Shown: piece after piece, positions 49,694 through 60,661 of the stretch
Layout: each line of letters begins with the position of its first letter
Position numbering within the stretch: position 1 is the stretch's first letter
Assembly: GCA_003254885.1 (NCBI GenBank)
Contig: QANT01004589.1
Span: forward strand, 27,173-91,172
DNA: 64,000 nucleotides
Source of the DNA: Purshia tridentata
Taxonomy: Eukaryota; Streptophyta; Magnoliopsida; Rosales; Rosaceae
Direction of reading: 5' to 3'
Notes under the pieces: generated by a model
Database searches by the model: none
Seen by the model: only the letters and a program-made list of their open reading frames with translations
Told to the model about the DNA's origin: nothing
Program-made: the position numbers and the translations under genes

Positions 49694-52600
49694 TACACTC
49701 AGACATGCACCTAGACACACTATTCACACGTGTATAGATATGTATTTATATTATCTGACCTTGTAATGTTTTCAACTTAACAGGCGGAGACAGAGATTTC
49801 TTTATTGAAACAAGAAAAACTTCGATTGCAATCACAGGTCAGTTTGTAGTCTTTTCTTTTACGTACCACTTGTTCTTATTTATTACATGAGTAAAATGTG
49901 GTTGTGTTAGGCCTTTAGATATTACTATATGACTCCTTATCATGTTATCCAAAATTCTTGTTTTCTTGATGTTGTATATTCATCTTACATTATGTATTAT
50001 GATTTCCCAAAAAGTTGCAATTTTCTAACGCCTAAGTAATTGGCTGTCCTTGGATGAATTCATGTACTCAAAACTTTTTGCATTATAGCTTGAGAGTGCC
50101 CTCAAGGCTTCAGAAACAGCACAATCATCACTTCATGCTGAGCGTGCAAATTCAAGATCAGTGTTGTTCACAGAAGATGAAATAAAATCCCTACAACTAC
50201 AGGTTAGTTTCACTTGCTCTAGTAGTACTTGTATATTCTCAAACCCCAGATGTAATGTTGTGCTTCTTAGCTTCTATTCCTTTACCTCTTTCCAATTGCT
50301 CTGGTAGTACTGTTTATACTCAATATAGTGCTTCTTCTCAAACCCCAGATGTAATTTTACACATGAGTGTGTTACCTTTGGGTATTTGACCCTCATATTT
50401 CTATTATTATCCATGTTTTTTGTGGACTGTTGTATAAATTGCCTACCTCTCCACCCACTCACCTATCTAACTGTAAGCTGTCATGGTAAAAAAATTTCAG
50501 GTTAGAGAAATGAACTTACTTCGCGAAAGCAATATCCAACTCAGAGAAGAAAACAAGCACAATTTTGAAGAATGCCAGGTATTTTAAATTTTTTACAAAG
50601 AAAATCCTTATTTGAGGAATCCTCTATTTAAATAATTGTTTTCTTCCATATAAATATTGCTCACTGGTGGTTTTATTTAATATTAAATTTTATTTTGATT
50701 ATAGAAATTGCGTGAAATATCACATAAAGCTAATGCTGAGATGGAGAACTTAGAGAGGCTTTTAAGGGAAAGACAGAATGAGGTGGAAACCTGTAAGAAA
50801 GAAATTGAAATGCTAAAGATGGAGAAAGATCACTTGGAAAAGAGGGTTTGTGAGGTATGGATCTTGGAAATACTCTTTGTCTCCGTCTCTCTTGCATAAA
50901 TACATATGGTCTAGTCCATCTTTGGGCATGGTCTTGTCAATATTGATAGGGATTATTATTATTATTTCTGTATCAGCCAATTTGTCCGAACAGTTAAAAC
51001 CATCAAAAATATTGAAGAATATACCTATATATTATATAGGTATATTCTTCAATATATATGTATATATTTCTCTTGGTAATTTTTGAACCTATATTTTACT
51101 AAATTCCTGTTTCATCCTTTACTGCCTGAGTCAAAGCCTAGGTGGCATCAAATATTTGGTATACAAACGAGGTTTTAACCTAATTGTTTGGTCCATTTTT
51201 TCCTTCTCATTTGATGCTTTTCCTAGGATTTTGGCTCATTCTGAAAACCATATACCTTAAAATCTTTTTCTTGCCCAATCCATCCTAATCCAATCATGGA
51301 ATGCATTTAATTTGTCTCAAGAAGACCAATACAGATCATGCCTCTGGGTATCAACGACATTAATCTGTCTATTCCTTATACCAGACAGGCACTCGTGTGG
51401 ACCTTGATACCTCTTGAGAAAAATGTAGAGATGTGTCGTATTTTTTTGGTAGTGCCTGTTACTGATTTTCCATGTGCATACATGCATGCACATAATAAAC
51501 AAATATCTTCTATAGTCTAATGTACTCTCTATCTTGAAGTTACTCGAGAGGTATAGAAATATCGATGTAGAGGATTACGATCACATGAAGGATGAAGTTC
51601 AGCAGATGCAGGTAGGCTGAATATTTATCACTGTTAAAAGAATATAAATTGCTTTAAGCTTACATTGCAGCTAGTAGTAATTAAAATCTTATCATTTTTC
51701 CCCAGTAATTGAGATACATTGTTATAGTACTGTAGTCAAAACCTTTATCATTGATGTGTGTGCGTGTAGGCCAGTCCACATTAGAAAGATTTTGAAAGGG
51801 ATTGCAAATGATGTGAAATATGTGAAATTTCCTATTGATTTGTTTGTGATTATTATGTTGCATGTGAAAAATCATTATGTATTTCCTTTTATGTTTTTGT
51901 GTTTTTTCTTTTTGTGTGATTGTTTATATGTTAAAAATGAGTAGGCTACAAATAATGGTGATCTTCCATTGAATTGTATCTTGATTTCAATTCCCCCCTT
52001 ATTTTTGATGTAATGCCTTGTACTTTCTTTTCATCATCGTTCTTATTGTTTGTCTTTATTTACTTACTTTTCTTTTATTCTCTGCCAGGAAAAATTGAAG
52101 GAGAAGGATTCTCATATAGAAGAACTCAAGAAACTTCTTTCTGAAAAGCTGGAGACTGTATCGCATCTGGAGCAAGATCTTTCAAACTGCAGATTGGAAC
52201 TGACTGAGAGAGAGAAGAGGATAAGTGACACTTTGCAAGTTGAGGTACACCATAAATTCTTTACTCTAAAATCACATGTGGAGAAGAGGTTGCGTTAGAT
52301 TTATTATATTCTACTGATGTATATCCTTCTCTTGGTTTCCACACACAGGCAAATCTAAAATCAGATGTTGAGAAGCAAAAGAAGATGACTCTTCAGTTAA
52401 AGGTTCCTAAAATTCTCATATTTCCTTTATTAGAAAGAAAAAAATTATTACCTAATATTGATAGTAATTCGTATGTGTTAGTTATTATCCTCATGACTAG
52501 GGTTGTTTCTATAGATTTATGCTTTTAAAGTCATCCTTTTTTTTGTTTGTTGAATTGGTTTGTTGCCATTTTTTCTCCTTCCTCAGAGAAGGCTTGAGGC

Positions 52601-55428
52601 ATTTTCAAAGGAAAAGGAGGACCTGAGCAAGGAGAATCAAGCTCTTTCTAAGCAGTTGGAAGAAGTCAAACAAGGTAGTGAAAATGATCCACTAGTCTTT
52701 TTTCGTTGATTTGTAAAATTAATAAATTACTCATAAACCCAGTTCTTGAAAGATTTTTAACTGGAAACACAGCCATATAAAACATAAAGTTTTAGCCCAA
52801 TCTGTCCTTGTATGCGGACGCGGAGTGGAAAAACTAAACTACCAAGCGGTCGGCAGGGCACCGAGGTCTCAACTCTCGGCAGCCTACCGAGAGCTCGGTG
52901 CATGCAGATGCATCTTTTTTTATTGGAGATTCATTTTTTTTGTTTGCAGAGGCACGGTGTTTGCTCTAGGGTTTAGGGTGCATTTGCAAGCCGCCAAGTG
53001 CTCGGCAGATACTTTACCGAGTGCTCGGTGGACAGTTTGGGCTGCAACTTACTTTTTGGGCTGGCTGGGGTTTGGATTAAATTTCTTTCTTATTTTGGGT
53101 TTCTAATTATCTTACTGTGCATTGCAGGGAAACGATCTTCTGGAGATACTGCCGGGGAGCAGGCCATGAAGGAAGAGAAAGACCACAAGATTCAGGTTGA
53201 TCTAATGGTCCATTTTATTTTCTTTATTGTTCCCTTTGGCTTCTGTAGCACATTTTGACTTTTCTACCATGCTTGCCCAGATTCTGGAAAAGCTTATGGA
53301 AAGGCAGAGAGAGGAGCTAAAAAAGGAAAAGGATGAAAATCGAATAGAAAAAGCAAGGCGCCAGAAGACTGAGAAGGCAGTAATGGATTCTTATAGTAAT
53401 GTCGAGCAGGTTTTTTATGTGTCCATGATTATTTGAATGCAACATACTCATTTACCCCAGTGTTTACATCTGAACCAGTGATGGATATATTCTTGGTAGT
53501 TTAATTCCAAAGTTAATCTGTTTTCTTGTGAAGTGATGCATGTGATATTTTTGCCTGCCTTAGGATAAAGCAAAGTTCATGAGTGAACTGGAGAAGCATA
53601 AGCAGGCTCTAAGGCAGCTTTCAGATGAACTTGAAAAGCTGAAGCATGCAAAAGATAGTCTCCCAGAGGTAAGATTGTCATTTATGTAACTGGTCTCTGT
53701 TCGTTATCTTAAAATATTGAGCTCTCTGCTTAGCACATGGATCTGAATTTATCATATAATCTACTTTCTCAGGGTACATCAGTCATTCAACTTATTTCTG
53801 GAACCGTACTGGATGGTCTTGCTGCTGCCTATGGTCTGGCTGTTGAAAATTTTGAAAAGGCAGCACATTCAGTTTCTAGTGAGCTTTTAGCTCATGGTGT
53901 TCTTGCAGACACTTCTGCTGCAGATGCGTCATTAGCTGCTACTTCTGGTACTTTTCTGCACAATGATCATTGCTTTAGTTTCTTTGTTTCTTCCCTTTTG
54001 TTTTTCGCATTGCCTTTACTTGGTGTTGTTTTTTTATCCATGAGTGAGTCGTTACCCTTTGTGGGTTATGCAGGTCCTGCTCAAACACCCAGTCCTGCAA
54101 CAAGTTTGGCATCCAAAGCAGCTGAAGAAAATGAAAGGAGAATCACTTTGCCCAAAAGCAATGTTGAAACTCGTAAAACAGGGAGGAAGTTGGTTCGGCC
54201 CCGTCTTGCAAGACCTGAAGAACCACAAGGTGATATAGAGATGTCTGAGATGGAAGGGACTCACAATGGGGGCAAGCATGCACCTTCCAATGACACAGAA
54301 GTTCAAGGCAAACTTACTTCTTCGACTCAACCACTGCTTCGAAAACGTCATGCTTCTTCATCTTCTTTTGAGTCTCGTGACGAATCAATTAACCAAGGGG
54401 AAACTGGTCTTGATACGACAGCACCTGTGCCAAAGAAGTCCAAAGGTTCAGATTCTCCACAAGGTGGTGAAGGGCAACTATCAGCTATATTGGAAAATCT
54501 TGGCAGTGTTCCAGCCACAGATGATGCTTTTGATGTGGCTGATTTGCCACAAGGTTCGAATGAGGAAGCTGCTGTTGACACTGAGAAAGATGAAATTGAG
54601 ACTACTGGGGAGAAGGTTCAAGACCCAAATGAACGACAATTTGATGGTTCAAGTCACGTTGAATCACAACATGACAAGCATAGCGGTTTTGAAGAGAATG
54701 TGGATGGATCAGGTGGAAAAGAAATGGTGCCTGATGATGGAGCTAAGGATCAGGTTGAGCCGGAGAACCGACAGTCAAGTGAATGTGGAGGAGACAGAGA
54801 AGAGGGAGAGCTAGTACCTGATGTGTCTGACCTTGAAGGTGGTGATACAATGGGCAGTCCTGAAATAGGGGAAGGTCAACCTGAGCCTGTTGCAACTCCA
54901 GTGGCTTCGCCAGCTAGGGTTGATGATGAAGGTCTCGCTGCTGCATCTGTCGTGGAAATTGGTGAGGTGAATTCTCCAGAAGTTGTAAATGATGAGAAAA
55001 ATGATGAAGTTGATGTAACTGAAGAAACTGCCGATGGTTCTGATAAATCTAATGATGGTAATGACCAAACTGTTATGGAGACTGACCAGGCTGCTGAAGC
55101 TGCCTCAGTAATTGCTGAGAGTACCTCGACAAGCACTACTACAGAAGTTGGTGTTTCTAAACGAGCCAGTCCCAGTGTTGCTGCAGAAGCAGAAGAGGTA
55201 AAACAGGTTTCTCCTGTGACTAATACATCAACTACCACCATAAATTTAACAGAACGAGCTAGGCAGAGAGCCATGCTAAGACAGGCTGGACAGGCTGGAC
55301 AGGCTGGACAGGCTGGACAGACTGGAGTTGTTTCTCCACCAACTAGAGGTCGAGGGAGAGCACCACGTGGACGCAGTGTGCGTGGACGTGGACGTGGACG
55401 TGGGCAAGCATCTGGTGATCAAGGTTAA
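33997..55428 (+). CDS. NUA: Nuclear pore anchor NUA, TPR/Mlp1/Megator homologue (48 exons, 2080 aa)
   Basis: A filament protein of the nuclear basket, needed for mRNA export and SUMO homeostasis with the ESD4 protease; Arabidopsis mutants flower early. Exons: 33997-34302, 34563-34709, 34814-34912, 35075-35203, 35344-35436, 35532-35597, 35906-35995, 36113-36190, 37107-37216, 37791-37914, 38006-38098, 40908-40956, 41739-41842, 41917-41985, 42873-43016, 43127-43231, 43334-43447, 43615-43693, 44010-44053, 44151-44224, 44551-44653, 44802-44936, 45011-45109, 45179-45220, 45315-45368, 45856-46035, 46260-46307, 46813-46863, 47707-47790, 47868-47942, 48036-48220, 48297-48399, 48831-48947, 49121-49213, 49476-49634, 49784-49837, 50089-50202, 50501-50578, 50705-50854, 51540-51611, 52089-52244, 52349-52402, 52587-52674, 53128-53195, 53281-53409, 53564-53668, 53773-53947, 54074-55428. 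Residues 1 to about 1570 are nearly continuous coiled coil, with the TPR/MLP1/MLP2-like domain near 1050-1190. The rest is an acidic, disordered tail ending in AGQ and RG repeats. Length is close to Arabidopsis NUA (about 2,093 aa). All junctions keep frame. Confidence 0.94.
37627..37650. repeat. (TA)n microsatellite in NUA intron 9
   Basis: About 11-12 TA units. Confidence 0.85.
38138..38148. repeat. Left target-site duplication of the LINE
   Basis: ATTGGAGTGCC, identical to 40344-40354 just after the A-rich tail. The two copies mark the insertion borders. Confidence 0.85.
38149..40343 (+). mobile_element. 5'-truncated, dead LINE (non-LTR) retrotransposon in NUA intron 11
   Basis: Sense-oriented remnant of about 2.2 kb. 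Translated pieces match plant LINE reverse transcriptase: GDHRPISLVSSL, SAFVKDRQILDAVLVANELV, FKIDLQKAYDRVDWEFLDFV, RASRGLRQG, the active-site FADD at about 38655-38666, then the connection part (KYLGLPLGG, EKGGLGIGNL) and a C-terminal zf-RVT region (WKAKVPPKVLAWL, CVLCK, FLHC). Frames are broken by stops (for example 38231-38233 and 38632-38634) and by indels, so no protein can be made. ORF1 and the endonuclease are missing. The 3' end has AATAAA at 40315-40320 and a short A-rich tail. An 11-bp target-site duplication (ATTGGAGTGCC) flanks it. Confidence 0.92.
40344..40354. repeat. Right target-site duplication of the LINE
   Basis: ATTGGAGTGCC, an exact copy of 38138-38148. Confidence 0.85.
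41319..41451. repeat. 67-bp tandem duplication in NUA intron 12
   Basis: Copies 41319-41385 and 41386-41451 both run from GTTTTGTAAATC to CTGTCTAGCT and differ by one missing A in the second copy. The near identity points to a recent event. Confidence 0.9.
43694..43734 (+). repeat. (CT)n microsatellite containing the donor of NUA intron 18
   Basis: Exon 18 ends GCTCCAG and the intron begins GTCTCTCTCT, continuing as CT for about 40 bp. Joining to exon 19 restores the frame (AAP|EERRTSFKLLLESSQ), which resembles the Arabidopsis protein as I recall it. Confidence 0.85.
49661..49692 (+). repeat. Compound (TC)n(AC)n microsatellite in NUA intron 35
   Basis: Eleven TC units followed by five AC units, about 30 bp after the exon 35 donor. 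Confidence 0.85.
51009..51055. repeat. Perfect inverted repeat (21-bp arms, 5-bp loop) in NUA intron 39
   Basis: The arm 51009-51029 (ATATTGAAGAATATACC...) is the exact reverse complement of 51035-51055, with a TATTA spacer. It would fold as a strong hairpin in the pre-mRNA. Confidence 0.88.
52840..53035. repeat. GC-rich cluster of TCGGCAG / ACCGAG motifs in NUA intron 43
   Basis: In an otherwise AT-rich intron, three copies of TCGGCAG are each followed by ACCGAG. Two of these form near-palindromes of the type ACCGAG-NG-CTCGGT (52886-52899 and 53016-53029). This looks like a remnant of a transposon end rich in subterminal repeats. The family is not certain. Confidence 0.5.
55282..55320 (+). 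repeat. 9-bp coding minisatellite near the end of NUA
   Basis: CAGGCTGGA repeated four times plus CAG, encoding (QAG)n. It precedes an Arg-Gly-rich run (RGRGRAPRGR...RGRGRGRG) at the C-terminus. Copy number is likely to vary between individuals. Confidence 0.9.
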
Positions 55429-57153
55429 GACTAAAAATCACAAAAGATCAGCTGCACCAGTTGCACTTTGCCCCCCTCGGTCTTTTAAATGAGCTTTAGG
55501 GTTTGGCTTTTTGAAATTTTTTTGTTCCTTTAGCAGTTAAATGCAGTGTCACAGTTTATGATGTTCCCGAAAGATTTAGGCGTTTTGAGGCGGGGGGAAC
55601 ATAGAAGGGACTAAAAGGGGCCATGGCCCCTGCAAACTTTTGACGGAAAGAAAAATCAATTTACGTTTATATATGCCCATTGTGTCGAGCATGTGTCACT
55701 TCACTTGTAAAAACATGTTTTCTCACAAAAAGGAAATTGTTTCCCCGTCATATAGATTTGAAAAAAAATTCAGTTGGACTCTATCGCAAACATTTAACTT
55801 ACTACATGAATTGTAATATGAGAAAAAGTTTTAGAGTAAGATGCGGAAAATTGTAAACAGATATCTCCATCCTTGATGTGTTAGCTGTTTTGAGGCAGAT
55901 CTAAAATGGGCCTTCTATGATGTTGATTAAAGAAGTACCATTCCTTTTCTTCTTAGCTCTTGATATTGTTCCTCACCATCACTTTAGAGAGAGCCATTTA
56001 TTTTGCAGTGGTGGTTGCGCTGGTTATGCGATCAATGAGTAAGAGAGTTGTGTTATTGTTGGCGATGCCTACCAAGTGATTGTGGTGGAAAGTGAGAGTC
56101 ACTGGGATTTATCTCAAGTTTGTGCCACGGGGAAATTGTATTTATCTTAAGTTTGTGCTGTGAGGAAATAGGTGTTTATCTTTATGTCAAAAAGATTTAA
56201 TGATGCTTAGGAATTATTCCGAAATGCAGTAAAATGTAATTGCAATTGGAGCTAAAAGACTAAAGACCAGGACAAACTCAGGCAACCCAAACAGTGAAAG
56301 ATGAAAGAGGATTATTATTCCTTGGTGTCATTCTGCACATACATGACCTGCTCTACAAGCCAGGCAACACTCCTTGGAAAAAAAAAAAAATTAACTAACT
56401 ATTCCCCCCACTCTGAAATCTGTTAAGAAATTGAACTACCACCATTTTTCTTTTTACAATTACATTTGTGAATATCACGGAAAAAGGAGGAAGGGTTGGG
56501 TGACAAAGACAAGAACCAAATACACTTTTTATGCTGAAACATAAAACTAATGTAAGTAGGCAAAGTGAAGAGAGGACTTGGATTCCATAACCATATCAAC
56601 CAGTGGGTGCTTCTAAGCTCTAGGGTTCATAAAGAAACTGCCTTGAAAGCCAAGCCAAACATTTCATATCTCTGTTTGATTGAAACCCGCAATAAATCTT
56701 CTCTTTCTCTCCTTGGCTGCAAATACACTTTTCATCTGCTTCTCAACCCGGCTGTTTTCTAGTGTATAATCTGTCACATGCCCCTATCTCCCTCATACCT
56801 TCACTTTGCCTCTAACATGTGGCCCCTACTCAGCACTGATACTTAATTCATCTATTTTCTGCTGCAACAACATAAATAACAACTTCAGCTCAACATTCCA
56901 AGAGGGACAAGTATGCATGGACTGTCTTAGAAAAATCTAAAACAAACATAAAGAAATTGCAGTGGTTATCTTGTCCTATCCAAAAGAATAGAATAAAGTC
57001 GCTCCTTATTTCAAAAATTTCAATGGCACATGGCACAACACTCTCCTCACTTTGTTACTTGAATAAGGAACCCTGCTTTATTCTTAATCATTTTCTAATC
57101 AAAGAGAATCATCTTTCAAATCTTAACATTAACAACTCCACCAACTGCGGTTG
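55429..57153. other. Shared 3' region of NUA and the YTH gene
   Basis: The two genes converge here. The NUA 3' UTR probably runs several hundred bases after 55428. Open frames at 56565-56762 and 56957-57166 look like chance. No RNA gene or repeat of note. Confidence 0.5.
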
Positions 57154-59843
57154 TCATCGATCTTGACAACACATGGTTCCCAGATCCTCTCCAACCCCCA
57201 ATAATGCCTACATGGTCTTAGAATTACATGCATTCACCTAAACATGTGGGTAACATTATAAAACTATAAAACAATTTACTTAACAGAAAAGAATGGAAAG
57301 ATAGGAAGAGAAGTGGCAAACCTGCATATCAAAATAAGGTGTAGACTGCCTGATCCTCTTCTCTTGCATCACTTTCTGGCGGCTTTCGTAGAAATCAAAG
57401 TCATCCAATATTGATGTCTTTGACACATGATTTTTAAAAATGTTCAACATTTCAATACCCTGATAGAATTTCACCTGGAAATACAAGATAAACTCAGATT
57501 ATAGGCGTTTTCATACTGATTGAAAATAAAAGAAGATACGATATTGTAAAGCAAGCAATGCTTGACAGCTAGTTGTGCACACCTCCTGAGTGTCTCTACT
57601 GTTGGTCACAGGCTTGTTCTCATTATTCTCAAGTATTATATGTCGAAATTGTGGGTTTGGGACATCTTTTATGATATGCCAGTTAACTGGGAAATAACCA
57701 TCCCACTTATCCTGTTGCCAGAAATCCATGTTCTTATTAAAGTCAACACGGCCAGTCATCTCAGCTACTCCACAAAACTGACCGCTGGCATTGACCTGAA
57801 GCATGGTACAAAGTAGAGAGAAGAAAAAAGATGGCATTAGTCATTCATTTCAGAGACCAAAAGCCTATAAATGTGCAGTTGGAAACTCCTGCACCAAAAC
57901 TACGGTCAAAATTATAGAGGTACCGAAAAGAAAAGGAACACAGGAAACTTGCTGCCTTTCTGTGCCGCCTTCTCTTGTGCATCTTGATATGCATTGTCCA
58001 GCCTCTTATTCCCATTAGGAGTACTAGCCCACACGTTGTACTTGATGCTCTTATGAATATCATCCTCACTGTAAGATTTGATAACAAAGAAAAGACCATG
58101 CTCATATTTGGTTGGAAAGTCAGGGAGGTTATACTGATCCTTCTTGATGACAGAGGTTATATGGTCACATTTTCCATTCTCTTTGTGAGCTCCAGACACC
58201 AATGCCCCTTTAGGATTGGTTGTTCTGGGACCATGGTTCTTTTCATTGAATAAATTAGTATCTCTAACACCATTAGCCTTACTTCTTGTTTTCAACTTCT
58301 CAGGGCCACTCCAACCCTTTGGATTTGCTTTTAAGGTTACCGGATTGTTCGGATAGAGCAAACCACCTGTCCCTTGGTTATATACTGGAAATTTTGGAAC
58401 AGAAAAGTAGCCTTTGGCTAGTGCTTCTGATTGGAGATTCGGGCTATGGACTGAGGCCTGAAGATCAGTAGAAAAGATCATTAAAATTGCCTAGGCTGGG
58501 GACATAATGGCACCAGCAGAAAGAAATGATACTTTACCTTGTTCACTGGTTTTGTCTGAAGTTTGCTGAGGTCTGAAGGCCTAAAGGATTTAGAGACCTG
58601 AGGAGCACGAGTGTGATTAGGGAATGAGAAACTAGATTTAGAGCCCGGTGTTTCTAAAACTCCATTGTAGGCATTTCCAAGTGTTCCATCTCCAAGAAGA
58701 GGAGATGGTTCCCACAAGTAGGGTGATGGGATTAACTCCCCAAAAGGAAGAGAAGAGGGCATATATCCAGGGGAAGCCATGGGTGATTGGTATATGGGGC
58801 TCAATGGGGGATACATCTGTTGACCGACATATTGTCCATCACTACCGATTGTAGTTATGGGCAGGTACTGCGTGTAAGGATCATAGCCAGGCTGAAATCC
58901 TGGCATCAAGTAGACAAAAGAGCCATTATCTGCTTGTTGCATGACCTAAACGAAGGAATAGTGACTATAAGATCAATGTGTTATAACTTGTCAAATTGTG
59001 TTAGCTACCAGAAAATTAATTCCAATATCCAAGCTATGTGAATCCAGATGTAAACAGATAAAGGAACACTTACAGGGTATTGCATCTCCATCCCACTTCC
59101 ACCAACATAGTATCCTTGGGTTTCCACATCATAACCTGTGAATACTAAGATGTTAAGGTACTGATATGATAGGACAAGAACCATGGACCGTAATTCGAGA
59201 AGCTGCAGCAATCAAACCTGGATAGCTGTATCCGTAATAGGTGGCGGTTGGATAAGTAGCCATGGATTCATAATCTGTATCTGCATCTGCATCTGCATCA
59301 CTTTTTCTGACACTAGTTGTATCTCCTGCTGTTGATATACATGATGCTGCATCGGATGTGCTTCCATCCTTACAAAGAGACTTGAGATACAAACAAACAC
59401 ACCCATATTCACAAATTAGATATGATGAATCTTAAAAAGAAACATTACAAATTTTCCAATCACAATATGGTAATTGAATCTAAGCCTTCCAGCTTAAGCT
59501 TTAAGCCCAAAAACCCAAGTAATTGTTGAATTGAGGAGACGATAAATGACAAACACTTATGAATTGTAAGTGAAGTGAAGTGAAATGAAATGAAAAGAAA
59601 GAATGGGATCATACCAGATTGGAATGAAGGAATTCCGGGGATTGAACTTCTGGGTTTGCTTCTTTTTCTTTTTCTTCTTCTTGCTTAACAGCTGATCATA
59701 GAAAATTGAATTACAGAGTCAAGGCTCAATCAACAAAACAACACAAACATGTTCTTTAAACAAAAAAAAGGACAGGAAAAAAAGAAATTACAGTTGTGAA
59801 GAGGGTGGTGGTGGTGTTGTTGTTGAAATTGAGGTGCAGCCAT
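57154..59843 (-). CDS. ECT8: YTH-domain m6A reader, ECT8-like (9 exons, about 571 aa)
   Basis: A YTHDF/ECT-type protein that binds N6-methyladenosine in mRNA and affects its stability or translation. Exons: 59792-59843, 59615-59691, 59218-59380, 59074-59135, 58538-58945, 57924-58457, 57583-57795, 57322-57474, and probably 57154-57207. The N-terminal about 360 residues are low-complexity, rich in Tyr, Pro, Gly, Ser and Gln, as in other ECTs. The YTH domain covers about 364-540. The aromatic cage that holds m6A is intact: Trp397 (YNVWAST), Trp458 and Trp463 (DFWQQDKW). The last exon is uncertain: three acceptors after QSTPYFDMQ each give a short in-frame tail; I prefer the one ending MCCQDR. 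The start MAAPQFQQQ is followed by a His run. Confidence 0.88.
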
Positions 59844-60407
59844 GGCCTCTCTCCAAAGGCAAAGAAAGTGCTTTGAATTGATTAAATGAATCAACTAAAA
59901 ATGAAAAATAGAAAAAGAGATATTTTTGGTGTGAATGGAGAAAGAAAGAATCCTATGTTTTCTCAAAGGATATTATGTATCTCTGTCTATCTGTCTATCT
60001 GTGAATCTATCTATCTTTGTCACAACACAAGAAAACCGGCGAAAAAAATGGCGCTCTGTAATCTCTATTGCTCAAACTATAACAAATCTACTGCTTGCTC
60101 TTACTGCTTTTCACTTTCTTTCTTTTTCTTTTTTTGGGTTATAAACAAATAAGATATGTACTCAGAAACAGAAAAAACCAACAACAATCACCGAGTGACA
60201 AACACAGAAGACAGATAAGGAGAGAGCCAAAAGGAATGAAATTGAAGAGAAACGGTTGCTCAAAACTTCAAAACAACAAACAAGAACAAGAAGACCGACA
60301 ACAGCTAACACAGAGAGAGAGTGAGAGAACAGAGCAAAGTCAAGAACAACAACAACAACAACAATTTTATGGCAAACAGACGGTGTTGAGGCATCCACGT
60401 CCTCTTC
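59844..60407 (-). promoter_or_regulatory. Probable 5' leader of the YTH gene
   Basis: Between the start codon and a TATA box at 60408-60415. On the plus strand it has CTAT/CTGT repeats (59975-60015), a GA run and (CAA)n at 60343-60363. The plus-strand ORFs here are products of this low complexity. Confidence 0.45.
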
Positions 60408-60415
60408 TTTATATA
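60408..60415 (-). promoter_or_regulatory. Candidate TATA box of the YTH gene
   Basis: TATATAAA on the minus strand, followed downstream by AGAAGAGG. It sits at the end of a (TA)n run (60409-60437), so part of the match could be chance. Confidence 0.45.
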
Positions 60416-60633
60416 TATAGGTATATATATATATATATTTGTGTTTATGCAATATACATATATTCTGGCTGTACTTGCGCTGCTTACTTTTCTTAAATGC
60501 CTATTTGTGGAATCCTTCTATTTTCTACATCAACCTTTTTATCGGTTAGTTGTATTCATAACCTCATCTCATTATTTATGGACTGCCATTTATTAACATT
60601 AACACTAATTGCTTTTGATTATTATTCTTTTAT

Positions 60634-60661
60634 TATATATATATATATATATATATATATT
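60634..60661. repeat. (TA)n microsatellite
   Basis: About 13-14 TA units in the intergenic region upstream of the YTH gene. Confidence 0.85.

Noticed and set aside
53737-55428. Uninterrupted 563-codon ORF taken as the last NUA exon
   Set aside because: The stretch 53948-54073 has proper GT and AG borders and encodes a hydrophobic segment unlike the rest of the tail, so I treat it as an intron, with retention only as a possibility.
60095-60496. 133-codon ORF on the plus strand rich in Gln, Arg and Lys
   Set aside because: It covers the leader and promoter of the minus-strand YTH gene, and its composition comes from CAA, GA and TA repeats.
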